Origin: Stenotrophomonas lactitubi
Lineage (GTDB): Bacteria; Pseudomonadota; Gammaproteobacteria; Xanthomonadales; Xanthomonadaceae
Assembly (NCBI RefSeq): GCF_002803515.1
Contig: NZ_PHQX01000001.1
Location: 2,108,001 to 2,172,000 of the forward strand
DNA length: 64,000 bases
Direction: 5' to 3'
Shown here: positions 35,154-43,400 of the stretch, one piece after another
Numbering within the stretch: the first letter of the stretch is position 1
How the letters are laid out: every line of letters begins with the position of its first letter
Notes under the pieces: generated by a model
Told to the model about the DNA's origin: nothing
Databases searched by the model: none
The model's input: only the letters and a program-made list of their open reading frames with translations
Made by a program: the position numbers and the translations under genes

Positions 35154-36920
35154 ATGTCGTCCGCCGCTTCGCCATCGCGCCTGCATCTGGCCTTCCAGGG
35201 CCTGCGTCTGCGCCTGCGCGGCAGCGACCTGTGGTTCATCGCCCTGGCCCTGCTGGTCGGTCTGATCGCCGGTGGCCTGACCCTGTTGCAGGCGGGGCTG
35301 GCACGCAGCCTGCAGACGGCGCTGTATGGCCTGGATGAGGGCATGCGCCTGAGCTCGCTGCCGGCATTGACCTGGACCGCGTTGCTGGTGCTGCCACTGG
35401 GTGGCCTGGTGGTGGGCCTGGTCAGCCTTGCTGCAACGCGCCTCAAGCGCCCCCTGCTGGATGCCGTGGAAGCCAACGCGCTGCACGGTGGCCGCATGTC
35501 GATGCGCGACAACCTGATCGTGTTGACCCAGACCCTGGTGTCGAACGGCTGCGGTGCTTCGGTCGGACTGGAAGCGTCGTACACGCAGATGGGTGCCGGC
35601 AGTGGCTCGCAGCTGGGGCGGGTGATGCGCCTGCGCCGCAACGACGTGCGCATCCTGGTGGGTGCCGGCGCGGCCGGTGCGATCGCCGCGGCCTTCGGTG
35701 CACCGTTGGCCGGGGCGTTCTACGCCTTCGAGATCGTCATCGGCGCGTATACGCCGGCGGCACTGGCGCCGGTAGCGGTGGCGGCGCTGGCCGGCGCCTT
35801 CGTTGCCGACCAGGCCGGCGTGGAGGCCTATCTGCTGCCGGCGGCATCCACCATCGACGTGCGCGCTGCCGATTATGCGATCTACGGCCTGCTCGGGTGC
35901 TGCTGTGCGATGGTCGGCATCGCGGTGATGCGCCTGATCGCCTCTATCGAGGGCACGGTCAAGCGCAGCCCGTTGCCGCTGTGGGGGCGGCCGGTGGTGG
36001 GCGGCCTGCTGTTGATTCCGCTGGCGCTGGCCAGCCCGCAGGTGCTGTCGTCCGGCCACGGCGCGCTGCACCTGGACCTGACCACCCATCTGCCGCTGAT
36101 CTGGATCGGCGGACTGCTGACCCTCAAATGCCTGGCGTCGGGCATCTCGCTGGGTTTTGGCTTCCGCGGCGGCCTGTTCTTCGCCTCGCTGTTCATGGGC
36201 ACCCTGGTCGGCACGCTGTTTGCCGGGCTGCTGGCGATTGCCACCGGCGTGCCGGTGGTCGACGCCACGTCGGCGGCGCTGGCGGGCATGGCCGCACTGG
36301 CCGCGGCGGTGGTTGGCGCGCCGATGACCATGGCCATGCTGGTGCTGGAAGGCACCCACGATTTCCTGCTGACCAGCGTGGTGATGAGCGCCGTGCTGGT
36401 GTCCAGCACCCTGGTGCGCCAGTGGTTCGGCTATTCCTTCTCGACCTGGCGCATGCATCTGCGCGGGGAAACCATCAAGAGCGCGCGTGACATCGGCTGG
36501 GTGCACAACCTCAACGCCGGGCGGATGATGCGCAAAGGCGTAGCCACTGCCCCGGCCGACCTCGATGCCGCCGCCTTCCGCCAGCGCTTCCCGCTGGGCT
36601 CGGGCAGCCGGGTGATCCTGATCGACAGTGAAGGCCACTACGCCGGCATCGTGCAGATCCCGCGCCTGTTCGGCGACGGCGTAAAACCCGAGGACGTGGT
36701 GGGTACGTTCGCCGAGAACCGCGACGTAGCGCTTGCCGCCAGCGCGGACGTGGTCAGCGTGATGCAGCGGTTCGACCAGACCCAGGCCGACGAGCTGGCG
36801 GTGGTGGCCGACGATGGCCAGGTACTGGGCGTGGTGTCTGAAGCATTCGTGCGCAAGCGCTATGCGGAGGAGCTGGACAAGCGCCAGCGCGAAATGATGG
36901 GCGAGCGCGTCGACGAGTAG
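35154..36920 (+). CDS. ClC-family chloride channel/antiporter with C-terminal CBS region
   Basis: 588 residues, ATG at 35154. About ten membrane helices in the first 440 residues. The filter region reads SNGCGASVGLEASYTQMG where E. coli ClC-ec1 has GREGP; the gating glutamate is kept while the neighbours differ, and the GSGIP motif is not seen. The GFRGGLFFASLF segment corresponds to the helix N filter region. After about residue 440 comes a CBS-like pair (VILIDSEGHYAGIVQIPRLF, ELAVVADDGQVLGVVSEAF). Transport type cannot be inferred. Confidence 0.86.
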   Translation: MSSAASPSRLHLAFQGLRLRLRGSDLWFIALALLVGLIAGGLTLLQAGLARSLQTALYGLDEGMRLSSLPALTWTALLVLPLGGLVVGLVSLAATRLKRPLLDAVEANALHGGRMSMRDNLIVLTQTLVSNGCGASVGLEASYTQMGAGSGSQLGRVMRLRRNDVRILVGAGAAGAIAAAFGAPLAGAFYAFEIVIGAYTPAALAPVAVAALAGAFVADQAGVEAYLLPAASTIDVRAADYAIYGLLGCCCAMVGIAVMRLIASIEGTVKRSPLPLWGRPVVGGLLLIPLALASPQVLSSGHGALHLDLTTHLPLIWIGGLLTLKCLASGISLGFGFRGGLFFASLFMGTLVGTLFAGLLAIATGVPVVDATSAALAGMAALAAAVVGAPMTMAMLVLEGTHDFLLTSVVMSAVLVSSTLVRQWFGYSFSTWRMHLRGETIKSARDIGWVHNLNAGRMMRKGVATAPADLDAAAFRQRFPLGSGSRVILIDSEGHYAGIVQIPRLFGDGVKPEDVVGTFAENRDVALAASADVVSVMQRFDQTQADELAVVADDGQVLGVVSEAFVRKRYAEELDKRQREMMGERVDE

Positions 36921-36985
36921 ATCCACGCCATGCGTGGATGATGTCCCCGGCACCCCCCACCTATCCACGCATGGCGTGGATCTAC
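36917..36985. repeat. SMAG dimer whose GTAG overlaps the ClC stop codon
   Basis: GTAGATCCACGCCATGCGTGGAT at 36917-36939, where TAG is the stop codon of the ClC gene, and an inverted copy at 36963-36985 ending CTAC. Confidence 0.8.
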
Positions 36986-37013
36986 TGTCACCTGTGGGAG
37001 GTAGACTGCGGCC

Positions 37014-37730
37014 ATGCGCTTCATTGAAACCTTCCAGCCCGGCCCCTTCGCCGACACCGTGGTCAGCCTGCTGGCGGCGTTCGTGCTCGGCACCCTGATC
37101 GGTGCCGAACGCCAGTACCGGCAGCGCACCGCCGGCCTGCGCACCAACGTGCTGGTAGCCGTCGGCGCCGCCGCCTTCGTTGATCTGGGCATGCGTATCG
37201 CCGGCAGCGCCGAGGCCGTGCGGGTGATCTCGTACGTGGTCTCGGGCGTCGGCTTCCTCGGCGCCGGCGTGATCATGAAAGAAGGCATGAACGTGCGCGG
37301 CCTGAACACCGCCGCGACGCTGTGGTGCTCGGCGGCCGTGGGCAGCTGTACCGGTGCGGACATGCTGGCCGAAGGCGTGCTGCTGACCGTACTGATCATC
37401 GCTGGCAACACCCTGCTGCGGCCACTGGTCAACGCGATCAACCGCATCCCGATCAACGAAGCCGCCAGCGAAGCGACCTACGAAGTGCGCCTGAGCGTGG
37501 ATGCCGACGCCGTGCCGCGCGTGCGCGAGCGTCTGGTGGATGCACTGGAAGCGGCACAGTACCCCGTTGGCGACGTACAGCTGGTCGAGCACGCCGATGC
37601 ACCTACCGATGTGATCGCAGTCCTGGTCAGCACGGCGGTCAGCGCCGACGAGCTGGACGTGGTGCTGGCGCGGATGGAGCAGGTGCCGGGCGTGCTGCAC
37701 GCCACCTGGGAAGTCAGCACCCGCGATTGA
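37014..37730 (+). CDS. MgtC/SapB-family membrane protein
   Basis: 238 residues, ATG at 37014. The N-terminal MgtC domain has VVSLLAAFVLGTLIGAERQYRQRTAGLRTNVLVAVGAAAFV and VISYVVSGVGFLGAGVIMKEG...VRGLNTAATLWCSAAVG, the family's GLRT and NTAA motifs. An ACT-like C-terminal domain of about 90 residues follows. In other bacteria MgtC helps growth at low magnesium and inside phagocytes and binds the ATP synthase. It stands alone here. Confidence 0.88.
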   Translation: MRFIETFQPGPFADTVVSLLAAFVLGTLIGAERQYRQRTAGLRTNVLVAVGAAAFVDLGMRIAGSAEAVRVISYVVSGVGFLGAGVIMKEGMNVRGLNTAATLWCSAAVGSCTGADMLAEGVLLTVLIIAGNTLLRPLVNAINRIPINEAASEATYEVRLSVDADAVPRVRERLVDALEAAQYPVGDVQLVEHADAPTDVIAVLVSTAVSADELDVVLARMEQVPGVLHATWEVSTRD

Positions 37731-37773
37731 GCGGGGATCGGCTGTTCATTCACGCATGACATGGATCTACTGC

Positions 37774-38178
37774 TCATCCATGCGCCACGCGCTGCTGCGC
37801 ACGCAGCAGCCTGCGGAACGAGGCGCAGCGCCGAGCATTCTCCGCGTGTGGGCAGGCCGCAGCGCGCCGCAGCCGATCCTGCACCCGCTGCAACCCGCGT
37901 ATCTGCCGCTGCAGCGCATCGGCCTGGGCCAGCAATGCCGTGCGGTCCAATGCGAGCCCTGTCCCCTGCGGCATCGCCGCGCCGATCTGCTGCAGCGACA
38001 GACCTGCTGATTGCCCCAGGCCGATCAGCGCCAACCGTTCCAGCACCTGTTCGTGGTACTGCCGGCGAAGGCCGCGCCGCCCCAGCACCTGCAACAGGCC
38101 CAGCTGTTCGTAGTAGCGCAGGGTCGAGGCCGGTACACCACTGCGGCGCACCACCTCACCGATATCCAGTTCCCGCAT
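37774..38178 (-). CDS. MerR-family transcriptional regulator
   Basis: 134 residues from the ATG at 38178, chosen since the operator-like palindrome lies just beyond it; an in-frame ATG at 38214 would put that palindrome inside the gene. The winged helix reads LDIGEVVRRSGVPASTLRYYEQLGLLQVLGRRGLRRQY, followed by a dimer helix and a short tail with two cysteines (AACPHAENARRC). It is divergent from a SAM methyltransferase, its likely target. The inducer is not known. Confidence 0.85.
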   Translation of the reverse strand: MRELDIGEVVRRSGVPASTLRYYEQLGLLQVLGRRGLRRQYHEQVLERLALIGLGQSAGLSLQQIGAAMPQGTGLALDRTALLAQADALQRQIRGLQRVQDRLRRAAACPHAENARRCASFRRLLRAQQRVAHG

Positions 38179-38182
38179 CGTG

Positions 38183-38206
38183 CTTGACCTCAAGTGGGCT
38201 TCAAGC
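38183..38206. promoter_or_regulatory. MerR-type operator/promoter between merR and methyltransferase
   Basis: Contains TTGACC and the imperfect dyad CCTCAAGT-GG-GCTTCAAG, with the left arm identical to the SoxR half-site. The spacing to the next plausible -10 is about 19-21 bp, as in MerR promoters. It lies between the divergent starts at 38178 and 38243. Confidence 0.5.
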
Positions 38207-38242
38207 GCCACCATGGTCGTACTCCCCGCGCAAGGCAAGCCC

Positions 38243-39070
38243 ATGGCAGATTCACTCCCGCTCGATCAGAACACGCTCTGGAACGGCCCCGCTGGCGAGA
38301 ACTGGGTCGCGCAGCAGACCCTGCTGGACGGCCTGTTCCAACCGATGGCCGATGCGCTGCGCGACGAACTGCCGGCTGCCGTCACGGAACTGCTGGACAT
38401 CGGCTGTGGCACCGGCGCCAGCACGCTGACTGCCGCCACGATGCGTCCCGATGCGCATTGCACCGGCGTCGACATCTCCGCACCGATGCTCGCCCTCGCC
38501 CGCCAGCGTGCCGCCGCGATCGGGCGCGACATCGACTTCATCGTTGCCGACGCGCAGCGCCATGCCTTCGCGACAGCGCGCTACGATTGGATCCAGTCGC
38601 GGTTCGGGGTGATGTTCTTCGAGGACACGCAGGCCGCCTTCGCCAACCTGCACCGTGCCGCCCGAGCCGGCGCAGGCCTGCGCTTCATCGCCTGGCGCAG
38701 CGCGCAGGACAATCCGTTCATGACCACCGCCGAGCGCGCCCTTGCAGACCAGCTGGTGCTGCCGGTGCGGGTACCAGGTGCACCGGGGCAGTTCGCCTTC
38801 GCCGATGGCGAGCGGGTGCGTCGGCTGCTGCAGAGTGCCGGATGGCAGGACGTGGACGTGTCGCCGCTGGACCTGACCTCTTTCCTCACCCGTGACGCGC
38901 TGGCCAGCTACGTCGGCCAGCTCGGTCCGGTGGGCCTGGCCCTGCGTGCGCTGCCCACCGAACGCGCCGATGCGCTGCTGCAACAGGCGCTGGCCGCGTT
39001 CGCATCGTTCATCGACGGTGATCGCGTGCGGGTGGAAGCCGCCTGCTGGATGATCCGCGCCCGCGCCTAG
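38243..39070 (+). CDS. Class I SAM-dependent methyltransferase
   Basis: 275 residues, ATG at 38243. SAM-binding motif I is LLDIGCGTGASTL at about 50, then the acidic end of beta2 in CTGVDISAPMLALARQRAA and motif II near FIVADAQRHAF. The N-terminus (LWNGPAGENWVAQQTLLDGLFQPM) is found in arsenite- or small-molecule-type methyltransferases. The control by a MerR protein suggests response to a toxic compound; the substrate is unknown. Confidence 0.88.
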   Translation: MADSLPLDQNTLWNGPAGENWVAQQTLLDGLFQPMADALRDELPAAVTELLDIGCGTGASTLTAATMRPDAHCTGVDISAPMLALARQRAAAIGRDIDFIVADAQRHAFATARYDWIQSRFGVMFFEDTQAAFANLHRAARAGAGLRFIAWRSAQDNPFMTTAERALADQLVLPVRVPGAPGQFAFADGERVRRLLQSAGWQDVDVSPLDLTSFLTRDALASYVGQLGPVGLALRALPTERADALLQQALAAFASFIDGDRVRVEAACWMIRARA

Positions 39071-39080
39071 CAACAGAAAA

Positions 39081-39148
39081 GGGGACGGACGGGATCAAGT
39101 CGTTCATGCCCCGGCTGTGCGGGAAACGACTTGATCCCCTCCGTCCCC
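39081..39148. repeat. Hairpin repeat, likely two-way terminator
   Basis: Arms of 24 bases at 39081-39104 and 39125-39148 pair with one mismatch around a 20-base loop. Each arm contains GGGATCAAGTCGTT or its complement. It lies just after the methyltransferase stop and faces the small gene on the other strand. There is no GTAG head, so it belongs to a repeat type other than SMAG. Confidence 0.6.
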
Positions 39149-39154
39149 TCTTCT

Positions 39155-39418
39155 CTACAGCGCCTCGCCTGCATCGGCCAGCCGCGATTCGATGAGCGCG
39201 TACCACTGCTCGAGCATGTCGACCAGCATGTCCAGCTCGGCGTCGGCGCGCTGCGCGCGGCCGCTGCGCAGGCAGGCCTGCGCTTCCTGCAGTTGGGTGA
39301 GGAACCCGGCAACGGTGTCGGCCTGCAGGATCAGGCCCGGCAGCCGGCGCCCGGGAATGCGCACCACCGCATGGTTGCCGAGCTGGCCGTACACGCTGAG
39401 AGTGGCTTCCGTCTTCAT
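39155..39418 (-). CDS. Small protein of unknown function (DUF6959-like)
   Basis: 87 residues from the ATG at 39418; an ATG at 39445 is also possible, and neither has a strong ribosome site. It starts MKTEATLSVYGQLGNHAVVRI, then PGRRLPGLILQADTV, then a helical tail (LQEAQACLRSGRAQRADAELDMLVDMLEQWYALI). The N-A-V-V-R-x-P-G-R-x-x-P-G string is like small DUF6959-type proteins. No known enzyme motif. Confidence 0.6.
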   Translation of the reverse strand: MKTEATLSVYGQLGNHAVVRIPGRRLPGLILQADTVAGFLTQLQEAQACLRSGRAQRADAELDMLVDMLEQWYALIESRLADAGEAL

Positions 39419-39566
39419 GGACAAGGGCAGGAATTGGGCATTCATCAGGTGCACCAGGGAAGAAACCTGCCCACCGGCAGGCGTGGAAAACGGGGGAGAC
39501 GTTTCCACGTCCTGCCGGCAGAACAGGGGGGACTCGGGATGCCGGGGCGCGCCCCGGCACGGGGAT

Positions 39567-40403
39567 TCAGTGCGGCCGGGCCACGCCGGCGATCTGCACC
39601 CGGCGGTTGGGCGCCAGGCAGGCGATCAGTTCGCGCCGGTTGCGTTGGTCGCACTGCACCAGCGGTTCCGCCGCGCCCCGACCTTCGGCACTGATGCTCG
39701 CCGCTGATACGCCGCCCTGTACCAGCGCCATGCGCACCGCCTCGGCACGCCGCTGCGACAACGTCTGGTTGTAGGCAGCGCTGCCGATGCGGTCGGTGTA
39801 GCCGACCACCTGGATCGACTGCACCTGGCTGGCCTCACGCACCTGCGCCAACACGCCCTGCACGGCCTGCTGACCAGTGGCGCTGAGCACCGCACTGTCG
39901 AAACCGAACAGCGCATCGGCAGCCAGTCGCAGCGGCTGCTCCGGCAAGGGCGCCGGCGGTGGCGGTGCAGGCGGACGCGGCGGGTCCAGTACGGCAGCGC
40001 ACGATTCAGGCTTCCAGTAGCCGCCCTGGGCGATGCCCTTGTTGTCGAAGCGCACCTGGAACTGGCAGGTGAAGTATTCGGCGCCCTGTGCGGTGCGGAA
40101 GTTGAAGAGGTAGTTCCACTCGCGCACACCCCACATGCCTTCATTGAAATGCGGTGTGCCCAGCAGCGTGTACAGCTGGCGCTTGCTCATGCCCGGCGCG
40201 AACCGGCGCAGGTCGGCGATATCGGGATAGATGCCTTCCTTCAGCGAGGCCTTGCTGGCCTCCGGGAAGGTGACGGCAGTGCTGCCGGCGGGACCGTCGG
40301 CGGCCGGTGCGTGGCTGCGGCAGGCAACCAGCAGCCCTGCGGCCAGGATCAGGCCCAGCGTGGCGGCGACGCGGCCACTGCGAGCGATGCGATGCGATTT
40401 CAT
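39567..40403 (-). CDS. OmpA-family lipoprotein with SmpA/OmlA-like domain, TpgA-like
   Basis: 278 residues, ATG at 40403. Lipobox LLVAC after a short signal. The middle domain (YPDIADLRRFAPGMSKRQLYTLLGTPHFNEGMWGVREWNYLFNF) resembles the SmpA/OmlA (BamE-like) fold. A proline linker precedes the OmpA C-terminal peptidoglycan-binding domain (LFGFDSAVLSATGQQAV...VVGYTDRIGSAAYNQTLSQRRAEAV). It follows the trimeric autotransporter with a 62-bp gap. This two-domain plan matches TpgA, which anchors the AtaA adhesin in Acinetobacter. The same role is inferred here. Confidence 0.86.
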   Translation of the reverse strand: MKSHRIARSGRVAATLGLILAAGLLVACRSHAPAADGPAGSTAVTFPEASKASLKEGIYPDIADLRRFAPGMSKRQLYTLLGTPHFNEGMWGVREWNYLFNFRTAQGAEYFTCQFQVRFDNKGIAQGGYWKPESCAAVLDPPRPPAPPPPAPLPEQPLRLAADALFGFDSAVLSATGQQAVQGVLAQVREASQVQSIQVVGYTDRIGSAAYNQTLSQRRAEAVRMALVQGGVSAASISAEGRGAAEPLVQCDQRNRRELIACLAPNRRVQIAGVARPH

Positions 40404-40465
40404 GTCATTCCCCCTGTAGACGTTGCCCGCTGCGCCGGGCCGCAAGTGCGACCCGGCGCGGGCGA

Positions 40466-43400
40466 TCACCACTGGATACCGGCACCGACGGCCACACCGG
40501 CCTCGCCGCGGCTGTTGGTGGAACCACTGAACTTGTAGATCCAGCGCCCACCCTCGGAAACACCGGAGATGCCCAGGGCCACGCCGGATTCGCCGTTGTA
40601 GCTGCCGGCGGCGATCGAGGCCATGTTGCGGCCGGCTTCGCTGGGCTGCGGCAGCGACGCGGTTGCCATCGCCGAGGCGATACCGGCCGAGGCGCGGTTG
40701 TCGGTCTTGCGCAGGTCGCGTTCAAAGCCGCCCATGCGCTCATCGGTGTAGGCCTTGGACCAGTCCAGCGTCTGCGCCATGCCCGACTTCAACTGGTCGA
40801 CGTTGACTGCGTCGGTACCGGCGGTGCCGGCGGCGACGTTGCGCACCGTGGTCGGGCCACTGCTGGTGCTGCCCAGAGTGACGCTGTTGTAGTTGGTAGT
40901 GCCGTTGGTGGTGGTGTCATAGCGGATCGTGCCCTGCTGCGAAGCCTGCAGCTGACGCACGTTGACCGCATCCGTTGCCTGCGAACCGTCGGCCACGTTG
41001 ACCACCTGGCGTTCGGCACCGGCTGCCCCCACCGACACCGTATTGGCGCGGTTGGCGACCGAGCCTGCACCCAGCGCCACCGAGTTGTCGGCCTGTGCCT
41101 GCGACCCGTTGCCCAGTGCGGTCGAGTTCGCCCCGGCAGCGGTGGAGCCGGCACCGCCTGCGGCGGAGTTGGCACCGCTGGCGGACGGATCGGCCAGGTT
41201 GTTGCTGTTGTTGGCACGGAAGCTGCCGGCGACGTTGGTGATGTTCTGGATCTTCTGGTCGGTGTAGGACTTGGACTGGTCGATGGCGTAGTTGACGCCG
41301 TTCTTCAGCTGGCCGACGTTGGTCGCGTCGTGGTCGTCGGAGCCATCGGCCACGTGGGTGACCTTGCGCTCGCTGCCGCTGCTGCCCACCGCAACTTCGC
41401 CGGACGAGTTGCTGGCACCGGTCTGGCCGTAGGCACCGGTATAGCCGGTCTGCGCGCCGACACTGGCCACCGAGCCAGCACCCAGCGCAACACTGTTGCC
41501 TGCGCTAGCATTGGCGCCGTTGCCGACCGCCACACTGCCCGCGCCCGCTGCACTGGCCTGCGGGCCGACCGCCAGCGCTTCGGCACCGGTGGCCGTCGCC
41601 GCTGCGGCAGTGGAGTTGACCGCCAGGTATGGGCTGCCGCCACCGTTGCTGATGCGCTGGTTGAGCACCCGCAGCGAGCCATCCACGGCGGAGAACGCCG
41701 CGGTGACGTTGCTGTAATCGTTGCCGGTGATGGTGCCATCGGTAGCGATAGTGGAGATGTTGAAGGTCGGCGCGGTCCACAGCCCGGTGCTGCCGTTGTA
41801 CACGGTGCTGCCACCGAAGTAGCTGGCCACGGTCTGGTGGGTGCTGAACAGCTGGTCGCCGGTGATGGCATCGCTGCTGCCCGCCAGGATGCTGCCGGCA
41901 GCCACGTTGGTGACTTTCACCGGTGCACCGCCGGTACCACTGAGGGTCACGGTATCGACCACGTTGCCACTCCCATCCACGTCATATTTCACGGCGCGCT
42001 TGTCCAGGTCATCGGTCTGGTCTGCAACGTTGGCCAGCGAATTGCTGACCGCATCGAAGGCCGTGCCGACGTCGTTGTAACTGCCCTGGCTGACGGTGCC
42101 ATTGGCGGCGACATTGTTGAGCGTGTAGGTCGGTGCGGTCACCACGCCATTGGCATCCACCGCAGCGCCGCCGCCGAGATGGGTGGCCACGGTCTGGTTG
42201 GCCGCGAACAACTGCGCGCCGTTGATCGCTTCGCTGCTGGCCGCGCTGATCTGGCCGGGGCCAAGGTTGCGCAGCGTGGTGGCCGTGCCGGACTGGCCCA
42301 GCGTAGCGCTGCCGTAGTTGACGCTGCCGTCGCCGTTGAGGTCGTAGCGCAGCGCGCCCTCTTCCGAGGCCTGCAACTGGCCCAGGTTGACCGCATCGGT
42401 GCTGGCGGTACCGGCGGCGACATTGGTGACCTGGCGTTCGGCGCCTGCGGCACCGATCGACACGCTGTTGGCACGGTCGGCCAGGCTGCCGGCACCGACG
42501 GCGATGGCGTTGGCTGCAGTTGCGCTGGCGCCGGCACCGACGGCGATCGATTCGGCGCCGCTGGCCACAGCTTCAGCACCGGTCGAATTCACCCGCAGGT
42601 ACTTGGTGCCGGTGTTGCGGATGTCGTTGATCTGCGTGTTGAGGTTGACCAGTGAGCCGTCCACCGCATCGAAGGCGTCGGTGACGTTGTCATACAGCCC
42701 CGAGGCCACGGCGCCACCGGTGGAGATGGTGCTGATCTCGAACAGCGGCGCGGTGAACGTGCTGGTGAGCGGATCGAATGCTGCGCGTCCGCCAAAGAAC
42801 TTCGCCATGGTGTCGTTGCTGGCGAACAGCTGCGCACCGTTGACCGCCTCGCTGCTGGTGGCGTTGACCGCGCCGGCGGCCAGGTTGCCGATGGTGGTGG
42901 TGCCGGTGCCATTGCCGAGGGTGACACGGCGGTAGTTGGGGTCGCCTGCACCATCCAGGTCATAGGTGACCGCCGCTGCGCCAACCGCATCGATCTGGCT
43001 GATGGCGCCCTTCAGCTGGGCCACGTTGACCGCATCTGTGTTGGCGCTGCCGGCCGCGAGGTTGGTGATCTGCCGCTCGCCACCACCGGCGGTGCCTACC
43101 GACACTTCACCGGCCGACACCTGTGCTGCGGTCAGGCCGTAGGCGCTGTAGCTGGCCTGGGCGCCACGAAGTGCGGCCGAGCGGTAACCCAGTGCCACCG
43201 AATTGGCCTGGTTGGAGGTGCTCTCCGCGCCGAGCAGGGTTTGCCCGTTGGCGGTGCCGCTGGCGCTGTCACCGACCACCACCGAGTGCCCCATGCGCGC
43301 CGCGTAGTCGGCGGTGGGAACGCCGGTCGGATCGGTCGGATCATTGGCGCCCGCACCGGGGAAGGCCACGCTGGCATCGACTTTCGGCAGCTCATGGCGG

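Noticed and set aside
33309..37700. Very long open frame of 1463 codons on the minus strand
   Set aside because: It runs opposite to the TonB receptor, ClC and MgtC-like genes; composition is the antisense shadow of high-GC coding sequence with no recognisable domain.
37735..37773. Possible degenerate SMAG unit after the MgtC-like gene (TTCACGCATGACATGGATCTACTG)
   Set aside because: The stem has too many mismatches to be sure.
40307..42655. 782-codon open frame on the plus strand antisense to the adhesin
   Set aside because: Shadow of the repetitive adhesin gene; the ESPR, head repeats and anchor on the minus strand are unambiguous.
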